Assembly: GCA_017617715.1 (NCBI GenBank) | Contig: JAFZVQ010000049.1 | Span: 1 to 60,644, forward strand | Origin: Bacteroidales bacterium | Lineage (GTDB): Bacteria > Bacteroidota > Bacteroidia > Bacteroidales > UBA932 | Length of the DNA stretch: 60,644 bases | Direction of reading: 5' to 3' | Shown here: in pieces, positions 41,236 to 50,748 of the stretch | How the letters are laid out: every line of letters begins with the position of its first letter | Numbering within the stretch: the first letter of the stretch is position 1 | Notes under the pieces: model-generated | Seen by the model: the letters and a program-made list of their open reading frames with translations, nothing else | Told to the model about the DNA's origin: nothing | Database searches by the model: none | Position numbers and translations under genes: made by a program

Positions 41236-41412
41236 ATGTTAGCAACCATCCTTTACGTCCTGGGTATAATCGCCGCCGTATGGTGCGTCCTCGACATTTT
41301 CAAGAAACCCAAACTCGACCTCCTCTGGAAGATAATCCTCTGCGTCGCCGTCCTCGCCACCAGCTGGATAGGATTCCTCGTCTACTACTTCATCATCCGC
41401 CAGAGGGTCTAA
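41236..41412 (+). CDS. 58-residue membrane protein with PLDc_N-type fold
   Basis: A frame from ATG 41236 to TAA 41410-41412 encodes MLATILYVLGIIAAVWCVLD followed by IFKKPKLDLLWK and IILCVAVLATSWIGFLVYYF. There are two transmembrane helices joined by a basic loop. The pattern WxxxDI-x-K/R-P-x-L-x-x-L-W-K-I is that of the phospholipase D nuclease N-terminal domain family (small membrane proteins also found on their own). It lies 12 nt after parC and is followed by a strong terminator. Its function is unknown. The coding call is supported by the clean composition and membrane topology. Confidence 0.75.
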   Translation: MLATILYVLGIIAAVWCVLDIFKKPKLDLLWKIILCVAVLATSWIGFLVYYFIIRQRV

Positions 41413-41436
41413 CCCGGGACCAGAATACCGTTTTAC

Positions 41437-41480
41437 GGTCCGGAACCTTGTATTTTACGCAGGTTCCGGACCGCTTTTTT
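41437..41480 (+). terminator. Strong Rho-independent terminator ending the exbB-to-parC segment
   Basis: GGTCCGGAACCT and AGGTTCCGGACC are a perfect 12-bp stem with a 12-nt loop, followed by GC and six T residues. Confidence 0.93.
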
Positions 41481-41556
41481 ATTATTTGGTCCCCCTGCTT
41501 TGTCGCCCCAAAATTCTTGGCTCTGCAAAATATTTTAAAAAATTATGTACTTTGTA

Positions 41557-41588
41557 TTGCAAAGTATTAAAAAGTTTTTATATCTTTG
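41557..41588 (+). promoter_or_regulatory. Promoter of the PspC-PadR-ABC exporter operon, with a nearby palindrome
   Basis: TTG (41557-41559), a 21-nt spacer and TATCTTTG (41581-41588), an exact -7 match. The inverted repeat CTTTG-TATTG-CAAAG (41550-41564) overlaps the -33 box. It could be the operator for the PadR repressor encoded in the operon; this is an inference from position. Confidence 0.55.
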
Positions 41589-41609
41589 CATCGTAAAACC
41601 AACACAACG

Positions 41610-42176
41610 ATGGAAAAAGTAATCACAACAGGCATTGGAGGCCGTAGTTTCACAATCAACGAAGACGCCTACGGACGCCTTGATTCCTACCTTAATAATT
41701 TCCGCGCGCACCTGAAGGACGTGAGCAAGGACGAGGTGATGGACGAGCTTGAGTCGAGGATCGCGGATATTTTCTACTCAGAAGTGGGAGACAGCACCCG
41801 CGTGATAGACATGGATCTGGTGCAGAAGGTGATAGCCCAGCTGGGCATGCCGGACGGCAGCGACAGCAACGCCGACGCCGCTCCCGGAGCATCCGCGGAG
41901 AAAGGCCAGCAGCAGCGCAGGCTCTACCGCGACACGGACGATGTGCGCATCGCCGGCGTCTGCTCCGGCCTTGCCCTTTACTTCGGCGTGGACACCGCCC
42001 TAATCCGTATCATCATGCTTGTGGCATTGATTGCCGGTTCAGCCGGCTTCTGGATTTATGTGATCCTTTGGATAGCCGTCCCCAAGGCGGACACCCCGGC
42101 CAAGAAGTGCGAACTCCGCGGTCTGGTCGCCAACGCAAGCAACATGGCAAAATTCAGCACCACTAAAAGCAAGTAA
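41610..42176 (+). CDS. PspC domain membrane protein (first of two)
   Basis: The product has 188 residues from the ATG at 41610, 21 nt after the promoter -7 box. Residues 1-85 form a cytoplasmic helical part (SFTINEDAYGRLDSYLNNFR, DELESRIADIF). The PspC domain follows, near 105-165: RRLYRDTDDVRIAGVCSGLA, then a transmembrane stretch (RIIMLVALIAGSAGFWIYVI). PspC domains occur in phage-shock-type envelope-stress systems. A second PspC protein of the same design follows at 42505. The gene ends 2 nt before padR. Function inferred from context: a membrane stress sensor. Confidence 0.85.
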   Translation: MEKVITTGIGGRSFTINEDAYGRLDSYLNNFRAHLKDVSKDEVMDELESRIADIFYSEVGDSTRVIDMDLVQKVIAQLGMPDGSDSNADAAPGASAEKGQQQRRLYRDTDDVRIAGVCSGLALYFGVDTALIRIIMLVALIAGSAGFWIYVILWIAVPKADTPAKKCELRGLVANASNMAKFSTTKSK

Positions 42177-42178
42177 TC

Positions 42179-42508
42179 ATGGAAATCAACGCAGACAACG
42201 TGCGCTCACAGATGCGCAAGGGAGTGCTGGAGTACTGCATACTCTGCATTCTGGACAGGCACGAAGCCTATGCATCCAATATTATTGACGAGCTTAAGAA
42301 AGCGGACATGATAGTGGTGGAAGGCACCCTCTATCCCCTTCTGATACGCCAGAAGAACCAGGGCCTGCTCTCCTACCGCTGGGAAGAATCCACCCAGGGC
42401 CCGCCCCGGAAATACTACTGCATCACAGAAAAAGGCCGCAGTCAGCTCGCCGAAATGGACTCCGCATGGCAGGAGATGGTAAAAGCAATTGAAACCCTGA
42501 AGAAATGA
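42179..42508 (+). CDS. PadR family transcriptional regulator
   Basis: The product has 109 residues. The winged-helix region reads MRKGVLEYCILCILDRHEAY, then ASNIIDELKK and VEGTLYPLLIRQKNQGL. The SYRWEESTQGPPRKYYCITE segment is the hallmark wing and PadR signature. PadR proteins repress neighbouring stress or transport genes and are often released by a small ligand. Here the gene sits between two PspC genes and upstream of an exporter, so self-regulation of this operon is likely. Its TGA overlaps the next ATG by 4 nt. Confidence 0.95.
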   Translation: MEINADNVRSQMRKGVLEYCILCILDRHEAYASNIIDELKKADMIVVEGTLYPLLIRQKNQGLLSYRWEESTQGPPRKYYCITEKGRSQLAEMDSAWQEMVKAIETLKK

Positions 42509-43509
42509 AACAGATAGAAAAAGTGAGCATAGGCGGATACGTCTTCATGCTGGAAGCTGAAGCCGCCGCTGTGGCAGACTCCTACCTCAAGGATATGTCG
42601 GCATACTATTCAAACCCCGAAATTACTGAAGGGATTGAAGAGCGCATGGCCGAACTGCTCAGGGAGCGGACTCCCGAAGGCACGGTGGTGAGCAAAGCCA
42701 CTATCGACAGTATCATAGACATACTCGGCCGCCCCGAGCGCATAGCCCAGGACGAGCCGGACGATGCAACCCCCGAAAAGCCCGCAAAGAAGCTCTACAG
42801 GGACATGGAGAACGCCCGGGTGGCAGGCGTGTGCTCCGGACTGGCCGCGTATTTCAAGTTCGATCCCGCCATCTTAAGGGTAGGATTCGTGGTACTGTCG
42901 CTGCTGGGATTCATCGGGTTTGCCGATCACCACGGAATGATTTCAATCACCATGCCTGCCATTTACATCATCATGTGGATATGCATGCCGCCGGCCCGTA
43001 CTGCACGCCAGCGCTGGGAGCTCCGCGGCGATGACGGCTCGGCCGAAAGCGTACGCCGCAACATTGAATCCGGAGCCTCCGATCTCGGCAACGCGCTTCG
43101 TCAGGTAGGCAACGCACCCGTATGGGGCACCCTGGGACGCATTATCGAAGTCGTAATCGGTCTTATCCTGCTCATCGTATCGGTGTCCGGCCTCTTCGCC
43201 GGCGGCCTTGCGGTCTTCGGCTGGCAGTGGCTCGGACTGACGGATTTCGTGACGGAAGCCATCAACTCTGTGACGGCGGAATTCCCGAACGCCATGAATG
43301 TCATCTCCACGCCTTGGGTGGGCATCCTCGGACTTGCCGTGTACGCCCTGCCCCTGATCGGCATGCTGTACGGCAGCATCATGCTCCTGTTCCGCATCAA
43401 ATCGCCGAGCTGGCGGCCCGGACTGGTGATTTTCGTGCTCTGGCTCATGACCGTGATAGCCTTCGGCATACTGACCGCTTCGATAATGCTTTCAGGTACT
43501 GCGGTCTGA
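42505..43509 (+). CDS. PspC domain membrane protein (second of two)
   Basis: The product has 334 residues. The N-terminus (IGGYVFMLEAEAAAVADSYL, GIEERMAELLRERTPEG) parallels the first PspC protein, and so does the PspC core (KLYRDMENARVAGVCSGLAA, then transmembrane helices with PAIYIIMWICMPPARTARQR). It then continues into a domain with three more transmembrane helices (IEVVIGLILLIVSVSGLFAG, GLAVYALPLIGMLYGSIMLL, VIFVLWLMTVIAFGILTASI). It probably detects or buffers membrane stress together with its partner. It starts four bases before the padR stop and ends 36 nt before the ATPase gene. Confidence 0.82.
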   Translation: MKQIEKVSIGGYVFMLEAEAAAVADSYLKDMSAYYSNPEITEGIEERMAELLRERTPEGTVVSKATIDSIIDILGRPERIAQDEPDDATPEKPAKKLYRDMENARVAGVCSGLAAYFKFDPAILRVGFVVLSLLGFIGFADHHGMISITMPAIYIIMWICMPPARTARQRWELRGDDGSAESVRRNIESGASDLGNALRQVGNAPVWGTLGRIIEVVIGLILLIVSVSGLFAGGLAVFGWQWLGLTDFVTEAINSVTAEFPNAMNVISTPWVGILGLAVYALPLIGMLYGSIMLLFRIKSPSWRPGLVIFVLWLMTVIAFGILTASIMLSGTAV

Positions 43510-43545
43510 TGTTTTTGGTGCAATTTTTGTGGCATATTCACCGCT

Positions 43546-44268
43546 ATGCTGATAGAACTAAAAGACGTCAACAAGACCTACAACAACGGGCAGCCGCTGC
43601 ACGTGCTGAAAGGAATCAACCTCTCGATAGACAAGGGTGAATTCGTGTCCATCATGGGCGCGTCCGGATCAGGTAAATCCACCCTCCTCAACATCATAGG
43701 AATCCTGGACAACTACGACACCGGTGAATACTACATCGACGGCCGCCTCATCAAGGGCCTTAGCGAGAAACAGGCTGCGGACTACCGCAACCGCCTGATA
43801 GGCTTCATCTTCCAGTCTTTCAACCTCATAGGCTTCAAGACCGCCGTCGAGAACGTGGAACTGCCCCTCTTTTACCAGGGAGTCAGCCGGTCCAGGCGCC
43901 ATGCCCTCGCCATGGATTATCTGGACCGTCTCGGCCTTGCGGACTGGGCAGGCCACTACCCGAATGAAATGTCCGGCGGCCAGAAGCAGCGCGTAGCCAT
44001 AGCCCGCGCCCTTATCACCAATCCCAAGATAATCCTCGCCGACGAGCCCACCGGAGCCCTCGACTCCAAGACATCCGAAGAAGTGATGCAGCTCCTCGGC
44101 AAGCTCAACCGCGAAGAAGGCGTGACCATCATAGTGGTCACCCATGAAAGCGGCGTGGCCAACTGCACCGACAAGATAGTCCATATCAAGGACGGCATAA
44201 TCGGCCGCATAGAAGACAACCGCGAGCACCGCGCATCCATGTTCGGCACCGACACGATAATGAAATGA
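43546..44268 (+). CDS. ABC transporter ATP-binding protein, MacB/LolD type
   Basis: The product has 240 residues. Walker A is GASGSGKST (38-46). The signature is [16 protein letters not shown]. Walker B is [12 protein letters not shown], and the H-loop is VTHES. This is the MacB/LolD class, where the ATPase drives FtsX-like permeases that act across the periplasm rather than moving substrate through their own membrane pore. The two permeases, the adaptor and the outer membrane channel follow directly. It overlaps the first permease by four bases. Confidence 0.95.
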   Translation: MLIELKDVNKTYNNGQPLHVLKGINLSIDKGEFVSIMGASGSGKSTLLNIIGILDNYDTGEYYIDGRLIKGLSEKQAADYRNRLIGFIFQSFNLIGFKTAVENVELPLFYQGVSRSRRHALAMDYLDRLGLADWAGHYPNEMSGGQKQRVAIARALITNPKIILADEPTGALDSKTSEEVMQLLGKLNREEGVTIIVVTHESGVANCTDKIVHIKDGIIGRIEDNREHRASMFGTDTIMK

Positions 44269-45530
44269 GAGACCTGTTCACCGAAATATGGGAGAGCGTA
44301 CGTCGTAACAAGCTCCGCACCTGCCTCACAGGGTTTGCGGTGTCGTGGGGCATTTTCATGCTCATCGTGCTGCTCGGCGCGGGCAACGGCCTCATGAACT
44401 CGTTCATGCAGGGCGGCGGCGACTTCGCTTCCAACTCCGTGTCCGTGGGCGGCGGATGGACCTCCAAGCCCTACGACGGCCTCAAATCCGGCCGCCGCAT
44501 AACCCTGGACGACACCGACGTGTCCCTGACCGCAAGCGAGCAGTTCCTCGACCACGTGGACAAAGTATCCGCCACAGTGGGCGCCAACGCCACCATAAGC
44601 TACGGCAAGAAGTATTTCAGCGGCTATATCGACGGCCAGTACCCCGCCGTGCAGGAAATGAGCAAGGTGGAAATCCTCCACGGACGCTTCCTCAACGACA
44701 AAGACATAGACCTCAGCCGCAAGGTGGTGGTGATGCCGGAAAGCACTGCCGAGAAACTGCTTGACAACGGCCAGAGCCCGGCCACGCTGATCGGCAAGTA
44801 CGTCAAGGTGGGAGGCCTGGCCTTCCGCGTGGTGGGCATCAGCAAATCGGAGCGCATGCGTAACGACAACAATCTCTACGCCCCGTTCACCACCGTGAAA
44901 ACGGTCTATGGCAAAGGCAAGGATGTGGGAAGCATAAGCTTCACCACCAAGGGCCTGAACACCAAAGCCGACAACGAAGCGTTCGAGAAGCAGTACAAAT
45001 CCGTGATCAACCTCCACCACCGCGCTGCGCCCGACGACGAAAGGGCCATCTGGGTGTGGAACCGGGCTGAGCAGGACGTGCAGATGAAGCAGGGCCGCAG
45101 CATCCTCAGCACTGCGCTGTGGATAATAGGCCTCTTCACGCTGCTCGGCGGCATCGTGGGCGTGAGCAACATCATGCTGATCACCGTGAAGGAACGCACC
45201 CACGAATTCGGCATACGCAAGGCGATAGGCGCCAGCCCCTGGGCCGTGACCAAGCTCATCATATCCGAGAGCGTGTGCATCACTGCATTCTTCGGCTACA
45301 TCGGCATGTTCCTCGGGATGCTCACCTGCACGCTCCTGGACAAGACGCTGGGGCAGGCCAAGATGAGCCTGATGGACCAGCAGATAGCCATGCTCGTGGA
45401 TCCGGGCGTGGGCCTGGACGTGGCCATAGAAGCCACCCTGGTATTGATAATAGCAGGCACGCTGGCGGGGCTGTTCCCTGCCCGCAAGGCCGCAGGAGTG
45501 AGACCAATTGAAGCACTTAGGGCGGAATGA
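44265..45530 (+). CDS. MacB-like ABC transporter permease, first
   Basis: The product has 421 residues. An N-terminal transmembrane helix ([20 protein letters not shown]) is followed by a large periplasmic MacB_PCD domain (about 40-270), then an FtsX core of three helices ([20 protein letters not shown], then [20 protein letters not shown], then an [12 protein letters not shown] helix). It pairs with the second permease and the upstream ATPase in a mechanotransmission exporter. The final segment [20 protein letters not shown] is typical of the family. It overlaps both neighbours by four bases. Confidence 0.93.
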   Translation: MRDLFTEIWESVRRNKLRTCLTGFAVSWGIFMLIVLLGAGNGLMNSFMQGGGDFASNSVSVGGGWTSKPYDGLKSGRRITLDDTDVSLTASEQFLDHVDKVSATVGANATISYGKKYFSGYIDGQYPAVQEMSKVEILHGRFLNDKDIDLSRKVVVMPESTAEKLLDNGQSPATLIGKYVKVGGLAFRVVGISKSERMRNDNNLYAPFTTVKTVYGKGKDVGSISFTTKGLNTKADNEAFEKQYKSVINLHHRAAPDDERAIWVWNRAEQDVQMKQGRSILSTALWIIGLFTLLGGIVGVSNIMLITVKERTHEFGIRKAIGASPWAVTKLIISESVCITAFFGYIGMFLGMLTCTLLDKTLGQAKMSLMDQQIAMLVDPGVGLDVAIEATLVLIIAGTLAGLFPARKAAGVRPIEALRAE

Positions 45531-46777
45531 GATTCGACGTTGACACATACCGCGAGATTGCTGATTCCCTCGTGCGCAACAAGAGCCGCAGCCTCCTGAC
45601 CGGCTTCGGAGTATTCTGGGGCATCTTCATGCTCCTGTTCCTGATCGGCGGCGGGAAAGGACTCAAGCAGCTCATCACCGCCAATTTCGAGGGCTTCGCC
45701 ACCAACACCGCCATCGTGGTGCCCCTGAACACCTCCAAGCCCTGGAAGGGCATGAAGGAGGGTCGGAGCTGGCAGATGACCTACACCGACATCGACCGCT
45801 TCCGCATCATGATTCCCGAACTGGAGACGGTGACGCCCGTGATTTCCAAATGGGGGCAGGAGGCCGTCAACGGCACCAACACCATCGACGCCAACGTGAA
45901 AGGCGTCTATGCGGACTACTGCAAGATAGAGGAGCCCAGCCTCAAGTACGGACGCTACATCAACGAAGCCGACGTGGCGCAGGAACGCAAGGTGTGCGTG
46001 ATAGGCAAGCGCATCTACACCAGCCTCTTCCCCGCCGGCGGCGACCCGTGCGGCACCATGATAAAGGTGGGGCCCGTGTATTACCAGGTGATAGGCGTCG
46101 ACTACAGCGCCGGCAACATAAGCATCAACGGCAGCGCCGACGAAGCCGTGGTGGTGCCCCTCCCCGTCATGCAGAAGATCTACCATTTCGGCAACAATAT
46201 CGGCCTTCTGTGCACCACCGGACGCAGCGGCGTGAAAATGAGCCAGATGGAAGACCGCATGCGGCAAGTGATGGCCAGGGAGCATAATTTCGACCCTACC
46301 GACAAGAACGCCATGCTGGTCATCAACACCGAGCAGCTCTTCTCCATCATGGACAACCTGTTCACCGGACTGAACTTCCTCATCTGGCTGGTGGGCCTCG
46401 GCACCATACTCGCCGGCGTGATCGGTGTGAGCAACATTATGATGGTCACTGTGAAGGAGCGCACCACCGAGATCGGCATCAGGCGCGCCATAGGCGCCAC
46501 GCCCCGCGATATCCTCAGCCAGATCATCATGGAAAGCATCTCGCTCACCATCGTGGCAGGCTCGTTCGGAATAGTGTTCGCCGTGCAGCTGCTGAGGCTG
46601 CTGGAAAAGATAGTGAATTCCCGCCCCGACGCTACGGCGCCGGTGGATTTCCAGATAGCTTTCTGGACCGCCATCGCAGCCGTGGCGCTCCTGACGGTGC
46701 TCGGCGTCGTGGCCGGCCTCGCCCCCGCATCCAGGGCAATGGCCATAAAACCGGTGGATGCAATGAGAGACGAATAA
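45527..46777 (+). CDS. MacB-like ABC transporter permease, second
   Basis: The product has 416 residues, similar in plan to the first permease: TM1 ([20 protein letters not shown]), a MacB_PCD periplasmic domain, then [20 protein letters not shown] with the following helices, ending [20 protein letters not shown]. Two different permeases with one ATPase suggest a heterodimer, rather than the homodimer of E. coli MacB. It is separated by 15 nt from the adaptor gene. Confidence 0.93.
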   Translation: MRFDVDTYREIADSLVRNKSRSLLTGFGVFWGIFMLLFLIGGGKGLKQLITANFEGFATNTAIVVPLNTSKPWKGMKEGRSWQMTYTDIDRFRIMIPELETVTPVISKWGQEAVNGTNTIDANVKGVYADYCKIEEPSLKYGRYINEADVAQERKVCVIGKRIYTSLFPAGGDPCGTMIKVGPVYYQVIGVDYSAGNISINGSADEAVVVPLPVMQKIYHFGNNIGLLCTTGRSGVKMSQMEDRMRQVMAREHNFDPTDKNAMLVINTEQLFSIMDNLFTGLNFLIWLVGLGTILAGVIGVSNIMMVTVKERTTEIGIRRAIGATPRDILSQIIMESISLTIVAGSFGIVFAVQLLRLLEKIVNSRPDATAPVDFQIAFWTAIAAVALLTVLGVVAGLAPASRAMAIKPVDAMRDE

Positions 46778-46792
46778 TAAAAACACCTGTAT

Positions 46793-47902
46793 ATGAAGCG
46801 TATATTCAAGTACATCATCTTCGCACTGATTGGAGTGCTCTTTATCGGCACCTTCGTGTTCCTGTTCAAGAACTCGCGCCCCGAGCCTGACCGCTACATG
46901 GAGCATGAAGCCAGGATCGGCAGCATCAGCCGCACCACCGTCGTGACCGGCAAGATCACGCCGCGCAACGAGGTGAACATCAAGCCCCAGATCAACGGTA
47001 TCATCTCCGAGCTCCGCAAGGAGGCTGGCCAGACGGTCAAGGAAGGGGAAGTAATCGCCAAACTGCGCGTCATCCCCGACATGAATTCCCTGAGTTCCGC
47101 CCAGTCGCGCGTGCGCCTCGCCGAGATCAACCTCAAGCAGGCCCAGACCAACTACGACCGCGAGAAGTCCCTCTGGGACAAGCATCTGGTCAGCGACGAG
47201 GAGTTCGAACAGGTCTCCCAAAGCCTCAACCAGGCAAAGGAGGAGCACGCGGCCGCCAAGGAATCGCTTGAGGTCATACGCGACGGCGTGTCGTCCTCGA
47301 ACGCCACCGGCAGCTCCACCCTCGTGCGTTCCACCATCTCCGGCCTCATCCTCGACATTCCCGTGAAGGTGGGCAACTCGGTGATCCAGGCCAACACCAT
47401 GAACGACGGCACCACCGTGGCCACCGTGGCCAACATGAACGACCTCATTTTCGACGGCAACATCGACGAGACCGAGGTTGGCGCCCTGGTGGAAGGCATG
47501 CCCATGCGCATCACCATAGGCGCCCTGCCGGACTACAGTTCCGAAGCCGCCCTGGAGTACATTGCCCCGAAGGCCGTCGAGAACAACGGTGCCAACCAGT
47601 TCGAGATCAAGGCCGCCGTGAAGGTGCAGGGCACCTCCCACATGATACGCTCCGGCTACAGCGCCAACGCAGAAGTGGTGCTGGAGAAGGCCGACAGCGT
47701 GCTGGTGATTCCCGAAAGCGCCTTGGAGTTCAGCGGCGACAGCACTTTCGTGTACCGGAAGACGCTTGAAGAGGGCTACGAACGCATCCCCGTGGTCACA
47801 GGCCTGAGCGACGGCCTGAACATTGAAGTGCGCGACGGCCTGCAGAAAGGCGACCTGGTGCGCGGCACCCGTATACTCAAAATCGACCAGAAGAAGAAAT
47901 GA
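46793..47902 (+). CDS. HlyD/MacA-type periplasmic adaptor
   Basis: The product has 369 residues. One N-terminal transmembrane anchor (YIIFALIGVLFIGTFVFLF) precedes a lipoyl-like half motif (VNIKPQINGIISELRKEAGQ) and an alpha-hairpin (about 95-165; RVRLAEINLKQAQTNYDREK). The lipoyl and beta-barrel domains return after it (TISGLILDIPVKVGN, MPMRITIGALPDY), with a C-terminal membrane-proximal domain. It bridges the permeases to the outer membrane channel encoded next. It overlaps the TolC-like gene by four bases. Confidence 0.93.
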   Translation: MKRIFKYIIFALIGVLFIGTFVFLFKNSRPEPDRYMEHEARIGSISRTTVVTGKITPRNEVNIKPQINGIISELRKEAGQTVKEGEVIAKLRVIPDMNSLSSAQSRVRLAEINLKQAQTNYDREKSLWDKHLVSDEEFEQVSQSLNQAKEEHAAAKESLEVIRDGVSSSNATGSSTLVRSTISGLILDIPVKVGNSVIQANTMNDGTTVATVANMNDLIFDGNIDETEVGALVEGMPMRITIGALPDYSSEAALEYIAPKAVENNGANQFEIKAAVKVQGTSHMIRSGYSANAEVVLEKADSVLVIPESALEFSGDSTFVYRKTLEEGYERIPVVTGLSDGLNIEVRDGLQKGDLVRGTRILKIDQKKK

Positions 47903-49221
47903 GACAGCTTGTAGCCATACTTGCCGCCCTGCTGATATCCGGCACGGCGAGCTTCGCCCAGAAAGGGCCCTGGAGCCTCTCCGACTGTATATCCTACGCG
48001 CTTGAGCACAACCTCACCCTGCAGCAGAGCGGGCTCACCGTCCAGCAGCGTGAAGTGGAGCTGGAGACCGCGAAAGGCAGGCGCCTGCCCGACCTGAGCG
48101 CACGCGCTTCGGAGAACCTCTCCTTCGGCCGCGGCCTCACCGCCGACAACACTTATTCCAATTCCAACACCACCTCCACCTCCTTCAGCCTCGGCACCGA
48201 CGTACCCATTTTCCAGGGCTTCGACATCACCAACGGCATAAAGTTGGGCAAGCTCAACCTGGACGCCGCCACCGCCGACCTGGAGAAGGCCCGCGACGAC
48301 ATACGCGTGGGAGTGGCCCAGGCCTACGTGCAAATACTTTACAACCAGGAGATTCTCCGCGCCGCCTCCGCCCAGGTGGAGCATGATGCGGCGCTGCTGG
48401 AGCAGGTGCGGGAGCGCTGCACGGCAGGAAAAGTGAGCCAGGCGGAAGTGTCCGCCCAGCAGGCCACCCTCGCCCAGAGCCGCCAGAGCGAAATCCAGGC
48501 TGACGGCAACCTGAAAGTGTCCATACTCGAGCTCACGCAACTGCTGGAGCTGCCCTCGCCCGAGGGCTTCAGCATCGTGTCCCCGGAAGTCGGCGACCTG
48601 TCGCAGGTGCTCCTGATGCGGCCCGAGGCCATTTTTGCCGAGGCCGTGGAGATGAAGCCTGCCGTGGAGTCCGCAAAGATAGGCGTGGATTACGCAAAGG
48701 TCAGCGTGGACAAGGCAAAGGGGGCATTCATGCCTTCGCTTTCGCTCAGCGGCGGCCTCGGCACCAATTACTACACCAATTCCAAGATGGCGTCCTCCTC
48801 TTTCGGCGAGCAGCTGAAGAACAACTTCAGCCAGTACGTCGGCCTGTCGCTCAACATCCCCATCTTCCAGCGTTTCTCCGCCCGTGGGCAGCTCAAGAGC
48901 GCACAGATCACCTATCAGGACCGCCAGATCCAGCTTGAGAGCGTGAAGAAATCCCTCTACAAGGAGATCCAGCAGGCCTACTACAACGCCCTCAACGCAC
49001 AGGCCCGCTACACCGGCAGCGACGAAAGCGCCCGCAGCGCCCTGGAGCACTACCAGCTCACCGAAGAGAAGTATAAGGTAGGCAAGGCCGGCATCGCCGA
49101 CTACAACGACGCCCGCAATTCCTGGCTCCGCGCAGAGTCCGAGCACATCCAGGCGCGCTACCAGTGCCTCTATCAGATAAAGCTCCTCGACTTCTACCGC
49201 GGCGAAGAGCTGAACTTCTGA
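47899..49221 (+). CDS. TolC family outer membrane efflux protein
   Basis: The product has 440 residues. A signal peptide (RQLVAILAALLISGTASFAQ) precedes the OEP start WSLSDCISYALEHNLTLQQS. Two long helical barrel repeats follow (about 25-210 and 230-425), with the beta-barrel segments SGGLGTNYYTNS and YVGLSLNIPIFQRFSARGQL. It forms the exit channel of the tripartite exporter with the preceding genes. The substrate is unknown; MacAB-TolC systems export peptides, lipids or small toxins. Confidence 0.94.
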   Translation: MRQLVAILAALLISGTASFAQKGPWSLSDCISYALEHNLTLQQSGLTVQQREVELETAKGRRLPDLSARASENLSFGRGLTADNTYSNSNTTSTSFSLGTDVPIFQGFDITNGIKLGKLNLDAATADLEKARDDIRVGVAQAYVQILYNQEILRAASAQVEHDAALLEQVRERCTAGKVSQAEVSAQQATLAQSRQSEIQADGNLKVSILELTQLLELPSPEGFSIVSPEVGDLSQVLLMRPEAIFAEAVEMKPAVESAKIGVDYAKVSVDKAKGAFMPSLSLSGGLGTNYYTNSKMASSSFGEQLKNNFSQYVGLSLNIPIFQRFSARGQLKSAQITYQDRQIQLESVKKSLYKEIQQAYYNALNAQARYTGSDESARSALEHYQLTEEKYKVGKAGIADYNDARNSWLRAESEHIQARYQCLYQIKLLDFYRGEELNF

Positions 49222-49262
49222 TTTTTCATTAACTTAGCAGTCGGAACAAAACGACAGTAACT

Positions 49263-50741
49263 ATGGTCAAGAGATTGCTTGCCGCAGCGGCGCTCCTGTT
49301 GTGCTGCGCGCTCGCGGCCGCCCAGGACTGGGGCGGGCGCTACACTATGGATATTACCGACGGAGAGGAGGTCGTGGCCAGGGGCGAACTCTGCCTTGTG
49401 CCCCTCAGCGCCACCAGCGCCGAATTCTTCCTCAGCGTGACGCGCAAGGACGGCGCCGTGATAGTGTACGACAGCGCCGACGGCCCGGCCGTGATGCAGA
49501 ACGGGAACCTCATCTGGATATACCCCGAGCCCGGTTCCGACTACTCGCTGACCATGGAGCTCAGCCCCGAGTCTGCCGGCGGCATACCGATGGAGAACAC
49601 GATAAAGGTCACAGAAACCGTGGGCTCCGGCACACCGCCCTACAACATCGGCCTGTCCCCCGACGGCTTCTACAAGCGAGACCAGTACTGTTTCGTGGCC
49701 CCCAACGGCTATATGTACAGAAGGGCGGAAGAGGGCAACACCTGCACCCTTACCTTCGGCGGCATCTACAGCGGCGAGGTGGACCTTCCCCAGCAGGTCA
49801 TCGGCCCCTTCGGCATCTCGTTCAAGGTCACGGGGATAGACCAGAACGCCTTCACGGCATCGCGCAACCTCACGCAGGTGGCCCTGTCCGACCCGTCCCA
49901 GCGTGTCGCCCCAGGCACGCTCAGCTTCACGGGAGTGCCCTACGACTGGGATAAGATAAGCAAGCCCATGTTCTGCTACCCCGACAAGACCAGGACCCGC
50001 TACGCAGTGCCTGCGGAGCCCGGCTTCCAAAGCCCGGAGAACTCCTACCAGTGGGTTATCTTCAAGCAGAATGTAGCCCCCTGCGTGCAAAGCGGCAACA
50101 CCTGCAAAGACGGAAACAAGCGCTGCGGTCGCGTGGACCAGGCATTCGACACCACGATGGGTCTGTTCTACACCCTTTCCGAGCCGAAAGACGTGGCAAA
50201 GACCATGTTCAAAGGCTACCAGAGCTACGAAATCGAAGCCCTCATCGCCGACCAGGATTTTGTGGCGTTCCACACCTTCCCCGCTTTCGGCCGATGGAAG
50301 TACCCCGAGAAAGAGCAGGAACCCAAAGCCTCGATTGTCAAGCAGATAGCGAAGAAATACGGCCGCACGCCCATGTACAGCCGCAGGGCGGCATGGCTGC
50401 GCGACGGCACCGGCGAGCTCGACATCGTGGAGTTCGAGCACAAGAACAACCAGGCCATGGTGGTGTTCGCCTGGATAGGCAACGGCGAGATCTACGCCAC
50501 CTGCGAACTGACCACCAAAATAGAGTCGGGATACGAGGATTCGAGCGTCTGGAATGTGGACGACAGCGGCACCTACGGCATTCCCGACGTCGTGACCATT
50601 GCCCTCGACCCCGACGGCCGCGCCAACATCTTCATCGCCAAGAATTCCCCCGAAAGCATCACCTGCTTCATCCTCCACCAGGTCGAAGACCGCTTCGAGA
50701 TCATCCCCTCGGCCCAGTGGTATCGCTACGTCGACATTTAG
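49263..50741 (+). CDS. Secreted protein of unknown function, one BspA-like leucine-rich repeat
   Basis: The product has 492 residues. A signal peptide (VKRLLAAAALLLCCALAAAQ) is followed by a beta-rich region (EFFLSVTRKDGAVIVYDSAD). Near residue 195 is a single repeat (VTGIDQNAFTASRNLTQVAL) like the treponemal/BspA LRR motif. Five cysteines lie between residues 240 and 290. The C-terminal half (about 320-490) is beta-rich and unrecognised (GELDIVEFEHKNNQAMVVFA). It follows the TolC-like gene by 41 nt and may be co-transcribed, so it could be a substrate or an accessory of the exporter. A foldback element follows the stop. Confidence 0.6.
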   Translation: MVKRLLAAAALLLCCALAAAQDWGGRYTMDITDGEEVVARGELCLVPLSATSAEFFLSVTRKDGAVIVYDSADGPAVMQNGNLIWIYPEPGSDYSLTMELSPESAGGIPMENTIKVTETVGSGTPPYNIGLSPDGFYKRDQYCFVAPNGYMYRRAEEGNTCTLTFGGIYSGEVDLPQQVIGPFGISFKVTGIDQNAFTASRNLTQVALSDPSQRVAPGTLSFTGVPYDWDKISKPMFCYPDKTRTRYAVPAEPGFQSPENSYQWVIFKQNVAPCVQSGNTCKDGNKRCGRVDQAFDTTMGLFYTLSEPKDVAKTMFKGYQSYEIEALIADQDFVAFHTFPAFGRWKYPEKEQEPKASIVKQIAKKYGRTPMYSRRAAWLRDGTGELDIVEFEHKNNQAMVVFAWIGNGEIYATCELTTKIESGYEDSSVWNVDDSGTYGIPDVVTIALDPDGRANIFIAKNSPESITCFILHQVEDRFEIIPSAQWYRYVDI

Positions 50742-50748
50742 CGGTACC

